Positions 32,873 through 43,479 of a DNA stretch of 64,000 bases are shown here, one piece after another. The position numbers and the translations under genes were made by a program. Position 1 is the first letter of the stretch. Every line of letters starts with the position of its first letter. Below the pieces are notes generated by a model. It did no database searches. It had not been told where the DNA came from and saw only the letters and a program-made list of their open reading frames with translations. The DNA is from Aquatica leii. Taxonomy: Eukaryota; Arthropoda; Insecta; Coleoptera; Lampyridae. Where the stretch lies: assembly GCA_035610365.1 (NCBI GenBank), contig CM069438.1, positions 33,721,869 to 33,785,868 on the forward strand. The letters run 5' to 3'.

Positions 32873-33286
32873 GTGCAAGAGAGGGAAGGAAAGATAAGGG
32901 AAGGGAAGTACAACTTAAGTTATGGGAATATAGTGTCCAGGGGGGTTCCTAAGTATCTGATAGGGAGGAGAAGCTTAGGAGAGAAACGACTTATAGCTAG
33001 GTTCAGATGCGGAAATGAGGAGAGTTTAAATAAGTATTCGAAGGAGGATGTAATGAGAAGATGTAGATTATGTGGAGAGGGATGGGAGGACATAGAACAC
33101 TTGAGTGGGGAGTGTAGCGAGCTAAGGGAAGAAAGGAGGGGGAGGAAGGCTTTGCTTGGGGAGGAGGTGGAGGGATTGAATTGGATTAAAGCAGTTAAGG
33201 ACAGAAGGATAAGAGGGGAGGTTGTTTATAATAACATTTTCAATAAACTTCTGAAAAAAAATTATATATTTATAATTTCAAATTAG
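32873..33286 (+). pseudogene. LINE C-terminal domain with zinc knuckle
   Basis: MRRCRLCGEGWEDIEHLSGE followed by C gives a C-x2-C-x9-H-x4-C pattern, the CCHC knuckle found after RT in R1/I-type elements. RSLGEKRLIARFRCGNEES precedes it. The segment is separated from the RT frame by a stop at about 32832 and a shift. It ends IFNKLLKKNYIFIISN and TAG, near the natural 3' end of the ORF. Confidence 0.7.
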
Positions 33287-33290
33287 TGCA

Positions 33291-34723
33291 AAAACCATAA
33301 ATCCAAAAATTTGTATTTTTGAAAATCAAAACTTTTTTAATAGCAATATTTTTGCTTACGTTTTATTTTACTACTAAGCGTGAGAAGAGTGAATGTTACT
33401 TTTTTTAATTTTTGTTATAAAGGGGCGGCTTTTACCTTTTTGTCCGAAGCGGCGAAACTGCTAGCGCCGGCCCTGATAATAGATTAACGTAATAAGTATT
33501 GAGTACTACTGATACAAATCTTGCATTTATAATATTGATTACAGTTGTTATCTAAATTGGTAAAATTAATTGAATTATTAATGATTGGCACACAGTTGCA
33601 TAAAAATATATTCGAGAACAGATAAAACAGTTTTGAAAACATTTATTAAAAAGTATGTGCATAATATGCAGTTTTTTATATTTATCTACATCTGATAATC
33701 ATTAGGTTTTGTAATATTGTATCTTACAGGAAATCATAATTATTACATGGTAAAATGTGACATGTACATTCACTAATGATTTGGCAAAGCAAAATAGACA
33801 ACTTACGTTACAGCTCTGCGTGAAAAGTTGCGGTAACAAAAATGTTAAATAATTGTAAATAGGTTTTAATTATCACTTTTACTTTATATTATTTATCTAA
33901 AAGTTAAAAAAATACGAATACTTTTTTTAATGTTATTCTTTTATTACAATTATGGAATTTTAAAAAAATAATTTTTCTAGTAAAAGTATTTTTAAAACCA
34001 ATAAAAATGCTAACTACGGTTGAGTAACAAATAAAAAATTTAAATAATTGAAGATGTTCTCATTTTTAAAACTGTTATGTAAATTTTAAAAAATGATTTG
34101 ACAAAATAGTAAAGATGCACCTATACGTAACAGTTATGTTAAAATAAGATTCTTCGGTGTTGATTATTGTAAGTAGTTTTAGTACCACAAACTTAAGCTT
34201 ATTCTTATAAAGATTTATACGTATGTGGGTACTAATTTAAATAAATTTTATTTATATAAAGACTCTTCTTTAATCACATAACTTTGCGTAATATTAGTAT
34301 TGTTATTTAGGCGTTTTGGTTATACGTGCTTATGTAATTTATACAAAAATAATTTGAATCACATTTTAGTTAGTAGCAACATTTGCATTTTATGCTTAAG
34401 TAAGAAGTAATAAAAGCTTTGATATCTGCGACATTTTAAAACCAGAAAAACATATTGTTGATTGAATTTAGAAAACGATTTCACCATTTAGATTCTACAA
34501 TCGGTAAAATAATTTCTACACAAATTTTTAAGTAATTTAATTTTAATATTGTGACATATTTCGTTGGTTTAAATTATTATTATCAGATAAATACTTTAAA
34601 TTCTGATGGTTTTACAAGCTGCTCAACAATAATAAAAGCAAAAAATGACGCTTTACCGACAGTTACCGACTAGAAAACTGCATCTACCACTAAATTTTTT
34701 ATTCTTCATTATTAGGAATTATA
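33291..34723. other. No gene recognised
   Basis: AT-rich DNA downstream of the LINE. A short GC-rich patch at 33420-33475 (GGGGCGGC...GCGCCGGCCCTG) is the only feature that stands out. It does not resemble a tRNA or a known small RNA. Confidence 0.5.
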
Positions 34724-35185
34724 TTGTTTAATAAAAAAATATTAATTAGAAAAATGCTTCCTCCAGCAGTGCTTTCTATACAAAAATTTAATTTTGTGTT
34801 GGTGCACCCACATGATGGGAATTATGGATGGAGTAGGTCCCGTTTGGTATTCATCCGAGGCAATATTAACGCCCGACGATATGTTAACGAGGTATTAGAA
34901 CCCCATATTCTTCTATTTTTTTAGCAGTTGGAAGACCCATTTTCTCAATAAGAACCGATTCCAAGAAGCCAATGTTAATCTCTTACCATGACTACTTAGA
35001 TCTTGCGATCTTTCGCTTATTGTACACGCGTGGGGACATTCTGAATTGAAGACTTAGCGCATCCTCCATAGACACAGGAAGCTCTCTGACACGAATGGCA
35101 AGTTGCCTATGAGATACAAACACTCAAGAGGAAATCTACCACCTGCTGTGAAGCTATTAGAGGAAGACAAACCTATTATTAAATA
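34724..35185 (+). pseudogene. Tc1/mariner-type transposase remnant
   Basis: The frame 34724-34924 contains FIRGNINARRYVNEVLEPHI, which matches the Tc1-type DDE transposase segment between the second Asp and the downstream (DN)xRPH block (commonly G-x-xNxxRYxxEVLxPxV). Downstream, in other frames, LRSFAYCTRVGTF and RGNLPPAVKLLEED-like pieces could be later parts. All catalytic residues that could be assigned are lost or out of frame. Terminal inverted repeats were not found. This is a short old fossil. Confidence 0.55.
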
Positions 35186-35629
35186 AAAATTGTGTTCGTC
35201 TTTGTTTCTATTCATTATCATTTAAATTACCTATGAATACTTAAACCTTCCTGCCAAGTTTGATTGCAAAATTCCCATTGCTTAGTGTTGCGATTTCAAT
35301 GTCACAGAGTATATTATTATTATAATTTATTACTCATCTCAAAACATAAGCAACAATTAGAAGAAAAAAAAAGAATGTGGTGTTTAGTTTACATGAAAAA
35401 TAATTAAGGTAAAATTATGTGAGATGTAGTTTGCAGACAGATGGATTAATTACCGTTGTAAAAATATCACTTTTAGAACGAGAAAGTTAACAAAAATAAT
35501 AGTAACTTAAAAATAAAAAATCAAAAATAAAAGCAAACATATCAACTTTGTCTTAGTAAAATTCCAGATGTATCTAATTTATGTTTCTTTTTTGAGATAC
35601 CATTGTAATTGAATATATTTTAGCAATTT
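35186..35629. other. No gene recognised
   Basis: AT-rich spacer between the transposase remnant and the left LTR of gypsy family C. Confidence 0.5.
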
Positions 35630-35855
35630 GTAACATTCAAATATAATCGAGGAGTGTGCGCGTCGAATGGGATACCCCGAAAAAAACAAGTTTAGAAAAA
35701 ATATATAACATGTACGAATTTTTTTAAGCTGACAAATATTCTGAAGCTAACCTTATTTTATTTGTGTTAACGAGAAAATTCCAATAAAACCCCAATTAAG
35801 TGGCTGTAAATGTTTAGTTTTGAGTTTTATTCAAGTTGTCTAAAATCACACTAAA
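35630..35855 (+). repeat. Left LTR of gypsy C
   Basis: Runs from GTAACATTCAAATATAATCG to CACTAAA and matches 41769-41994. An AATAAAACCCC polyadenylation-like signal is near its right end. The preceding bases (TT) make a TGTAACATT start possible. Exact termini are uncertain because TG...CA ends are not obvious. Confidence 0.85.
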
Positions 35856-35860
35856 CTTTA

Positions 35861-37563
35861 GTGCTGTTTCAACGCAATTTTAAAAGTGGAAAATTGTGCA
35901 AACGGTACCAGACAAGAATTTGGAAACCAACGAATATTTTCGTTGCCAATGCTCGCTCACTCTTATCGCGTTTGCCTGTCTACCCTGAATTACACGAATT
36001 TCATAAATTAAATATGATTTATGGTCTTTTGAACTCTAGAATTAGAACGCTGTTGCCAAGAGAAGGAATTACTGATTTTTCTACTCTTGTTGACAAAGCT
36101 CGATCTGTTGAACAAAATTTTGTGGACAAACATGATGTTTGCTTACCTCAAAAAAACCATTTGCTTGCTACTGATAAGTCTTTAAAACTTAGACCTAAAT
36201 GCACCTTTTGTCATAACTATGGTCATGTTAAAGACGGTTCTAGAAAATTTGCTGCTTTACTAGCACGTTCACAAAAACCCATGATAGAAAATAACTCTTC
36301 GCCTTCTATTAACAAACTTGTCTGTTTTGGATGTAGTAAACCAGGATATGTAAGATCTCAATGTCCTCAATGCCAACCTAGCACTATCTTTGTTAAGTCT
36401 CCTGCTACAAACTCAACATCATCTTTTGACGTATTGATGACTGAGGTTAATTCGGATGCTAATCGCCCCATGTTTCATTTAAAAATTTCTGACCTTGAAG
36501 GATTAGCTTGTGTCGATACCGGAGCAAAATGTAGTATTGCTGGATATAAGTTGTACACGTATTTAAAAAACAATAATTTTTTGTTTACCCCCGACAAAGT
36601 TACAATGACACTCGCTGATGGCGTCCCCAGAGAAGTTGTTGTTCAAACCTTTCAATGCGACGTTATTTTAGAAGGAGGAATTGTTCCAACTAGTTTTATG
36701 GCTGTGCCTTCTCATCTAGAAAGCAAGACACTTCTGGGTATAGATTTCCTTACTGCTGCCAATGTTGTGCTAAACATTCCAAAAATGCAATGGTGGTTCA
36801 AAGATGATGTTTATACAAAGTATGCATTTTATTCTCTACCTTGTCTCGTACTCGCTACTGCTATTACCACTACAAATAGAGATTTCACTGATGCAACTAC
36901 CTCACTTCGCGAAAACGAAGCAGTTTCATTAAGTGCCGACGAAAAACAACGTCTAAAAAATTTGTTGACTGACTATAAAAATGTTTTTGAAAATGTACAT
37001 GGACCTACTCTTTACATTGAACATGCAATTCGTCTTGTCGATGACACTCCAATAGCATTGCCTCCTTATAGGCTAAACGCTAAGAAAACTGAACTTTTGA
37101 AAGAGGAAATTGATAAGCTCTTCGCTTTGAATATCATTGAAGAATGTGACTCTGCTTACGCTGCTCCAGTAGTGCTAGTTCCTAAAAAAGAACCTGGAAA
37201 AGTAAGAATGTGTATCGACTATCGTCGCCTAAATTCTCTCACGGTGCCTGACAAATACCCGTTGCCTAGGATTGACGATCTGTTGCATAACGCTAAACAA
37301 ACGCTCTACATGTCTACTATTGACCTTCAGTCCGGTTATCACCAGGTACCCGTCAAACTTGAAGACCGTGATAAAACAGGGTTTATCACCCCTTTCGGCA
37401 TCTTTCGCTTTTGCTGCATGCCCTTTGGTTTACGCAATGCTCCTGCGACATTTCAAAGATTAATCGACAAGTTTCGCGCTGGACTAACTGGTATAACGGT
37501 ACTAGCATATATTGATGACTTGATTGTTCTACCACGTTCATTTGATGAACATTTAGGAGACTT
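35861..37563 (+). pseudogene. Gypsy C gag-protease-RT polyprotein, interrupted in RT
   Basis: This is one 568-codon frame. Gag C-terminus (MIYGLLNSRIRTLLPREGIT) leads into two damaged zinc knuckles: CTFCHNYGHVKDGS has lost its last Cys, and CFGCSKPGYVRSQC has Tyr for His. Protease shows LACVDTGAKCSIAG and LLGIDFL. RT shows EECDSAYAAPVVLVPKK, RMCIDYRRLNSL, YPLPRIDDLL, DLQSGYHQVP, MPFGLRNAPATFQRLIDK and the catalytic YIDDLIVL. The frame stops just after RT block 5 because PLE2 inserted at 37564; RT resumes at 39409. The start is arbitrary since the gag N-terminus is missing. Confidence 0.9.
37551..37563 (+). repeat. Target-site duplication of PLE2, left copy
   Basis: ATTTAGGAGACTT is repeated at 39396-39408, exactly where the gypsy RT reading resumes (HLGDL continuing into QTVFERL). 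Confidence 0.85.
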
Positions 37564-37597
37564 GTAATAGCGAAGGCTTCCACGTCCGGAATCTATA

Positions 37598-37651
37598 CTA
37601 ACATTAGAATGTCTTCCGGGTTTGGACCGTGTCATAGTTGCAACCGAAGCT
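37598..37651 (+). repeat. PLE2 terminal inverted repeat, left arm
   Basis: CTAACATTAGAATGTCTTCC onward to CAACCGAAGCT is the exact or nearly exact reverse complement of 39341-39394. Inverted end structures of this kind are known for Penelope insertions. Here the arm also overlaps the start of the RT frame at the other end. Confidence 0.85.
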
Positions 37652-37654
37652 GCC

Positions 37655-37692
37655 AACGTTTCGCCCACTTTCGTAAGGGGCTTCATCAGGGC
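37655..37692 (-). ncRNA. Hammerhead-ribozyme-like motif of PLE2
   Basis: On the minus strand the order is CTGATGA (37689-37683), one extra A, GCCC (37681-37678), a short CTT/AAG-capable hairpin, GGGC (37666-37663) and GAAAC (37662-37658). The stem II sequence GCCC/GGGC differs from GATTGC/GCAATC in PLE1, but the core boxes, the extra base and the pairing are the same. This covariation supports a structured RNA. Cleavage is not demonstrated. Confidence 0.55.
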
Positions 37693-37979
37693 GTGAGATA
37701 AATCGCAAAACTCAAACAAGCAATCGAAATCTAACTAAGAACTTCTCAAAAGTTAGGTTATACACTTGTAAAACAAGCCATAACCTAAGCTATGAAAAGG
37801 TAAGAAAGAAAACGATAACCTGAAAAAGCAAACGAAAATCTAACAAAGAACCACTACCGAGTTAGGTAATCAACTTGTGAACCAAGCCAGATTCTAAACT
37901 CCGTAGAAGTGACTTAAGAAGAAATAGTCTCCGTATTTAAAGGAAAAGGATCGTCAAGGATGATTAAGCTCTACCCTGA

Positions 37980-38320
37980 TTAGGTTACGGTTGCTAAGGG
38001 GCGTGTTTTTGATAAATGACTAATAACCGGGAACCAAAGAGGGGATAGTTCGAAACCATCATCGCGATTAAAGTTATTGGGGTGTTTAATGATTTCTCTG
38101 CTTTCTCGGAATTTCCTGTTGAAAAAGAATGGAGATTTGGCAATCAACGAAACATTATCAAAATCTATCTTGTGACCTGTAGTGAAATGATGTTCAGCGA
38201 CCGCAGACTTGGAAGTATACCTTTTCCTTATACAACGATCATGTTCTGAAATGCGAGTAATGACGGAACGACCGGTTTCACCAATGTGACTAAACCACAA
38301 GAACAGGGAATTTGGTATAC
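37980..38320 (-). pseudogene. PLE2 GIY-YIG endonuclease
   Basis: SHIGETGRSVITRISEHD contains the Penelope version of the GIY-YIG core (HIGET), and KSAVAEHHFTTGHKIDFDNV and RKFRESREIIKHPNNFNRDD follow, with the Arg/His and Glu positions of the fold. The frame ends at 37980. It is linked to the RT frame by a one-base shift near 38295 (the RT frame reads PCSCGL, then continues out of frame). With that shift the element cannot make the fused RT-endonuclease. Confidence 0.85.
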
Positions 38321-39370
38321 ACCTTGAGATGAAAGTGTAGGAAATTTGTCTTTGGGAGAAGAAGGAATCTGAGAGATTTTGCCTGTCGAGTTGAATATGG
38401 GTTTAATACCATTCTTACGAAGGATTTTCCTTATTTGATCTGTAACCTTGTGAATGTAGGGTAAAAAGGCCAACTTCGGGTTGGATTCGGGAGTAGAAAT
38501 GTCCTTAGGTAATCGAGTACGTGGATGTAAACGACGATTAATAACTCTATGAATATCTCGCTTTACATAACCATTGTTCACTAAGGTTCTAGTAAGATGA
38601 CGGAGTTCTGAGTTTAGATTCTCAGGATGACAAATAGAAAAGGCACGATGGACCAAAGATTCAATAACGGATCGTTTCTGTGCAGGATGATGATGAGACG
38701 AAGCATGAAGGTATCTGTCCGTATGGGTGGGTTTGCGATAAGCAGAATGGCCCAGAAGTCCGTCGGGCTTACGAGTCACAAGAACGTCAAGAAATGGAAG
38801 AGAACCATTACTTTCGATTTCCATAGTAAATTTGATATCTAAGTGTTGATTGTTAAGATGATCAAGAAACTTAGACAATTCAAGATAACCATGAGACCAA
38901 ACAATAAACGTGTCGTCAACATATCTAAACCACACTTTAGGTTTTAATATTGATGATTCCAAAGCTACCGTTTCAAAGGATTCCATAAAAATGTTAGCTA
39001 CAACATGTGATAGAGGAGAACCCATAGCAGCACCAGAAACTTGTTCAAAAAACTTGTTATCAAATTGGAAGTAAGTAGAAGATAGACACTTTTCAATAAG
39101 AGGAACCAAACTCAAGTCCTTGCCATGTTGAAACAGAATCTGTTTGATGATAATAAGCGAATCCTTAATAGGAACTTTAGTAAAAAGTGAAGTAACATCA
39201 AAGCTCACGAGAAGATCTTGGGGTTCAAGTTTTATAGTTTCTAGACGTTGAATAAAATACTGAGAGTTGAGGATGTGAGAAGAGGTTTTACCTGTAAACT
39301 CGTAAAGAATGTTGGACAAGAACTTGACTAGCTTGTAAGTAGCTTCGGTTGCAACTATGACACGGTCCAA
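38228..39370 (-). pseudogene. PLE2 Penelope-type reverse transcriptase, 5' truncated
   Basis: This is a 380-codon open frame on the minus strand. Blocks seen are DLLVSFDVTSLFTKVPI, FDNKFFEQVSGAAMGSPLSH, VVANIFMESFE, RYVDDTFIVWSHG with an intact YVDD, LPFLDVLVTRKP and YRKPTHTDRYL. The C-terminal linker ends in GVYQIPCSCG before the frameshift into the endonuclease. The RT N-terminus (fingers) is absent, because the insertion begins within this frame at 39370-39395. The open frame suggests a recent insertion. Confidence 0.85.
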
Positions 39371-39394
39371 ACCCGGAAGACATTCTAATGTTAG
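39341..39394 (-). repeat. PLE2 terminal inverted repeat, right arm
   Basis: AGCTTCGGTTGCAACTATGA onward to TCTAATGTTAG pairs with 37598-37651. It encodes the first codons of the remaining RT frame (MDRVIVATEA). Confidence 0.85.
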
Positions 39395-39395
39395 T

Positions 39396-39408
39396 ATTTA
39401 GGAGACTT
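39396..39408 (+). repeat. Target-site duplication of PLE2, right copy
   Basis: ATTTAGGAGACTT, identical to 37551-37563. Confidence 0.85.
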
Positions 39409-41785
39409 ACAAACAGTATTTGAAAGACTTATTTTGTTTAAACTATGTGTAAATCGTTCAAAGTGTACGTTCGCGTGTGATTCGGTTCGTTATCTCGGAC
39501 ATTTGATAACGCCAGGTGGAATACAAGCCGACCCTGAAAAAATTCGCACAATAATAGATATGCCACGACCTACTAATGTCAAGCATGTCATCTCGTTCTT
39601 ACAAACGTGTAGCTGGTTTCGGCGATTTATTGAACATTTCGCCGACATTTCAAAACCGCTTAGTTTACTGACTCGCAAAACAGCAAAATTTAAGTGAGGA
39701 GATGCTGAAGAAATCGCATTTACTAAGTTAAAACATGCATTATCGTCTCCTCCAATTTTAAGACAATCAGATTCAAATTTGCCTTATATCATCAAATGCG
39801 ATGCAAGTTCATACGCTATTGGAGCATGTCTACTCCAGGGGGAGGGTGCAGATGAAAGGCCTGTGGAGTACATCAGTCGCCTTCTCACTCCTGCTGAAGT
39901 CAATTACTGTTGTACGGAACGTGAAGCTCTTAGTTTGGTGTATGCTGTAACAAAATTTCGAGGTTATATAGAAGGATCACCAGTTATTATTAAAACTGAT
40001 CACCAACCTCTCAAATGGCTAATGTCATTGCGTTCTCCAAGTGGTCGCTTAGCTCGTTGGGCTTTGGTGTTACAAAGCTACGATCTACAAATAGATTATA
40101 TACCTGGAAAAACTAACGTCATAGCCGACTGTCTTTCACGACCGCCTTTTGACGTTGATATACAACGGAATGTTTCTGTTAGCACTGTAACAACACTCTT
40201 GCCACAAGAATCTGCAAGAAAAATTAGAGAGGAACAAAAAGGCGATTTAGACATCAAAAAGATTATAGATATCTTTGAATCGGACAACCCGAATCTAATC
40301 GATTATACTCGATGGACTGATCGTGATTATGTCATGCTATCTGGTGTGCTGTATCGCTATGAGCCTGATGTTGACTCCAAATCTGCTCAATTAGTTGTTC
40401 CAAAATCTAAGATTGAAGAAGTCTTGCGCGAATATCATGACTTATCTACCAGCGGACACTATGGCATTGAGAAAACATTACGTCGAATTTCTAATAGTTT
40501 TTACTGGCCTATTATGCATCGAGATGTCACTAACCATGTCAAAAAATGTATAGCTTGCCAGCGTTATAAGCCCACTAACCTAAAACCTGCTGGGTTGTTA
40601 CAAACTCCTATCTCCAATCAGCGCTTTGAGACGCTTGCAATTGATTTGTTTGGACCACTTCCCGAAGCCCCCACTGGTGAGAAGTGGGTGTTTGCTATTG
40701 AAGATACCGCTACTAAATGGATAGTGCTGTTTGCATTGACTACTGCCTCTGCAGAGACATGTGCAAAATGTCTTGTCGACGAAGTAATTTTACGGTATGG
40801 AACACCACGTCGAGTTATCAGTGATAATGGGCCTCAATTCGTTGGTGAAGTGATGCAAATAGTAGCTCATTGTTTAGGTTTTCGACAAAATTTGATTCCT
40901 GTTTACCATCCTTCAGCAAATCCTGAAGAAAGACGCAACAGAGATCTAAAAACCCAATTGGGGATTATTTGTGGTGAAAATCATACCCAATGGAAAGAAG
41001 CTTTGCCTGCAGTAAGGTTTTCAATAAATACGTGTATAAACGCTAGCACAGGGTATTCACCGGCGTTTCTCGCTTTTGGAAGAGAACTGCGAACACCATA
41101 CGAAGTGCATCACGACCTACGTGCTATTATTCAAAACAAAAATTTTGTACCTGAGATCACCCAATACTTGAAAAATATGGATCAAGTGCTAAGACGTGCC
41201 AGAGAAACGCATGAACTAAAACAGGATGCTGCAAAGAAACATGCTGATAAAGCTAGACGCGAAGTTACTCCGTACAACGCAGGTGATTTGGTCCTTGTGG
41301 ATGTACACCAATTGAGTAACTCAGCCAAGCAGTTTACGTTCAAGTTTGCTCCTAGACGCGACGGACCGTATTTGATTACTAAGCAAAACTCGCCCACTTC
41401 TTACCAGGTGGCTCATATCTACGAACCGGATATGCTTCTTGGCAATTATCATGTATCGGCCTTCAAGCCGTATACTAAACGAACGACAGAAACTCCCATT
41501 TGTCCTATTCGCCAACGAGGAAGACCGAAAAAATCCACTGCGGTAAGCTTTGATTTTGCTTCAAATATTAATCATTATGTTGCAGACGGCGAGGAAAGAA
41601 ATCTCTCGAAACAAAGCCAAGTGACCGATGTCTCCGTTATTCCCTCCAATCTTCCATCATTACATCGAAGTCGGCGCCTCCAAGAACGTCATGGAACGTC
41701 ACCTCATTACTCAATCAATTTTCTTGGTTTTCTTCCGGGACGGTTACCGAAAACCAAAGGGAGAGTGGGTAACATTCAAATATAA
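39409..41785 (+). pseudogene. Gypsy C RT end, RNase H and integrase
   Basis: After the duplication, QTVFERLILFKLCV and VRYLGHLITPGGIQADPEKI give the RT thumb. One TGA at 39695 (KFK*GD) is the only stop before the long frame 39779-41785. RNase H has KCDASSYAIGACLLQ, CTEREALSLVYAV, IKTDHQPLKWL and ADCLSRPP. Integrase has the HHCC region (HYGIEKTLRRISNSFYWPI, CIACQRYK) and DDE residues in LAIDLFGPL, VISDNGPQF and ANPEERRNR. A C-terminal GRPKK tail follows, and the ORF ends inside the right LTR (GNIQI). Apart from the TGA and PLE2, pol appears nearly intact. Confidence 0.9.
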
Positions 41786-41994
41786 TCGAAGAGTGTGCGC
41801 GTCGAATGGGATACCCCGAAAAAAACAAGTTTAGAAAAAATATATAACATGTACGAATTTTTTTAAGCTGACAAATATTCTGAAGCTAATCTTACTTTAT
41901 TTGTGTTAACAAGAAAATTCCAATAAAACCCCAATTAAGTGGCTGTAAATGTTTAGTTTTGAGTTTTATTCAAGTTGTCTAAAATCATACTAAA
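41769..41994 (+). repeat. Right LTR of gypsy C
   Basis: Matches 35630-35855 with about five single-base differences. The pol stop codon lies at 41783-41785, just inside it. Confidence 0.85.
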
Positions 41995-43430
41995 TAATAC
42001 CGCTACAAATTTTGTTATCTAAAGTTTGTAAGTTTATTGTATTAATTTTTTATTATATTGTATATTATATTATATTATATTGTATTATTGTGTTCTTGGT
42101 GCATTTGCACTTGAGTCATGTTGAATTTTATAATTTATTACTTCCAATAGACGGTTTTATTATTCGGTTTCAACAAGTTAATCTTTATGAGTGTAATTAA
42201 ATCTTTTGGTTTTGATATTTTTTTGTAAACGTTCCATCTCGCCATGGGAAATGCCGTTTTTATACACTATTTATGCGTTTTGTATTATTGTATTATTCTT
42301 TCCACGTCTTTGTACTGTTTTCATTCACAACGATTTTGGTCACTGTTTTTAATGGTAGAGTAGCACAATGAGTTGATAAATAAAAGAAGTTTGGTTTGGG
42401 AGGCAAGTGGTTGGCAGTTGTTCTTAATACCTTAAGTTACGGGATGTAGTTAGTTGGGTGGTAAATTCACATCTTTAGATAATGAATTACCGCGGAAGTC
42501 ATTATAAATGGAATAGTGAATAGTTCTTAGTAGAAAAACTTTCCAATTTCGTAAAAATTGGATTTCACTGAATTTCGGTTTGATTTTATATTAGTGCACC
42601 GTGGGTTTGTGCTCCAATTTTCGCTTTAGAGCAGGTTATTCGGATGGGAGTTCATTGCTAGTTATTGCCAAACATTGTATGGTGTTCGTTTGTGTTAATT
42701 AAACAAAAAAAAATGAAAGACGATATGTAATCAACGTTTAAAGTGTTTTATCGACGTTAAACCAGAAACATTTATTAATTACGTACATAGTATTAAGATT
42801 TTCGATTTGGTTTTTTGTTTAAAAACAGTTACAAAATTTATTTTATTTTGTTGGTTTATAATTTTTTTTCCATTAATGCGAACAGGGCCCTGCGATATAT
42901 TTTAAAAAAAAATGTAATTCAGTTATTTTTTTTTACTACTTTTATTTGGTTTGTTTGTCCATTTTTACTTTGATTTGTGTAATAAATTTTAAATTGTTAA
43001 ATGTAACAAAGCTTTCGTTCAGTCGGCTTTCGTGTATCCCATTGAGTCTCATTTGAGTGTATCCAATTAGAGAGGACTTGTGTCTATTTAAGCTTCACAC
43101 CTTTCTGGCGCTTGTTTTTTTTTTGACTTTTGTTTTCGTTTAATTTTGAAGTTCTCCAAACGGTCACGAAATTTTTAATATAATTTACTGAGCACCGGCA
43201 AAATCTCGTTTATGTTAGTTTAATTCAGACAAGTTTCATTTTTCCAGCTTTTGCACAAAACAAATGTTATTCTTAAATATCGTTAGATTTAATTAGTTCG
43301 TGTAGTTATAAACGTGCATACATTTTGTGTATAAATAAATTGGATTTAAAATTCCCCCATTAGACCCCATTAAACTTATTCTTTATTGATCTTAAACAAC
43401 AAACTAACAACAAAAAAATCTACAAAATCA
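41995..43430. other. No gene recognised
   Basis: AT-rich sequence with a short TATAT-type low-complexity tract near 42050-42090. No conserved frames, splice-linked exons or terminal repeats were noticed. Confidence 0.5.
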
Positions 43431-43479
43431 CTCCGTTTTTAAACGCCATCAATAAAGTCGAATCCCCTAGTCAAAAAAG

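Larger units (their letters stand above)
29230..33290 (+). mobile_element. Non-LTR retrotransposon (LINE), purine-rich, 5' truncated and mutated
   Basis: ORF1, apurinic-type endonuclease, RT and a C-terminal zinc knuckle follow on the plus strand over 4 kb. Proteins are dominated by Lys, Glu, Arg, Gly and Trp because the coding strand is mostly A and G. The order places it in the broad jockey/I/R1 group, though I cannot name the clade. Frameshifts and stops separate the pieces, and the RT catalytic box is damaged. No poly-A tail or target duplication was identified at the right end (after 33286). Confidence 0.8.
37564..39395 (-). mobile_element. Penelope-like element PLE2 inserted in gypsy C
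   Basis: The insertion is bounded by the 13-bp duplication ATTTAGGAGACTT and has 54-bp inverted repeats near its ends (37598-37651 and 39341-39394, landmark GTCTTCCGGGTTTGGACCGT). On the minus strand it encodes a long RT frame and a GIY-YIG endonuclease. It is a different family from PLE1. Only the C-terminal part of the RT ORF is present (it starts within the sequence shared by the inverted repeats), so it is 5'-truncated. The insertion is younger than the gypsy it interrupts. Confidence 0.9.
35630..41994 (+). mobile_element. Ty3/gypsy retrotransposon family C with a nested Penelope element
   Basis: Two 226-bp LTRs (35630-35855, 41769-41994) flank a gag-pol region that is open apart from one nonsense codon and one large insertion. 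By eye the LTRs differ at about five of 226 positions, so this is the youngest LTR element here. Gag lacks its N-terminal part, and no primer-binding site follows the left LTR, so a 5' internal deletion preceded or accompanied this insertion. A Penelope-like element (37564-39395, minus) lies inside RT. No target duplication was clear at the outer ends. Confidence 0.9.

Noticed and set aside
33420..33475. GC-rich patch as a tRNA or snRNA gene
   Set aside because: No cloverleaf, A/B boxes or other small-RNA signature could be found.
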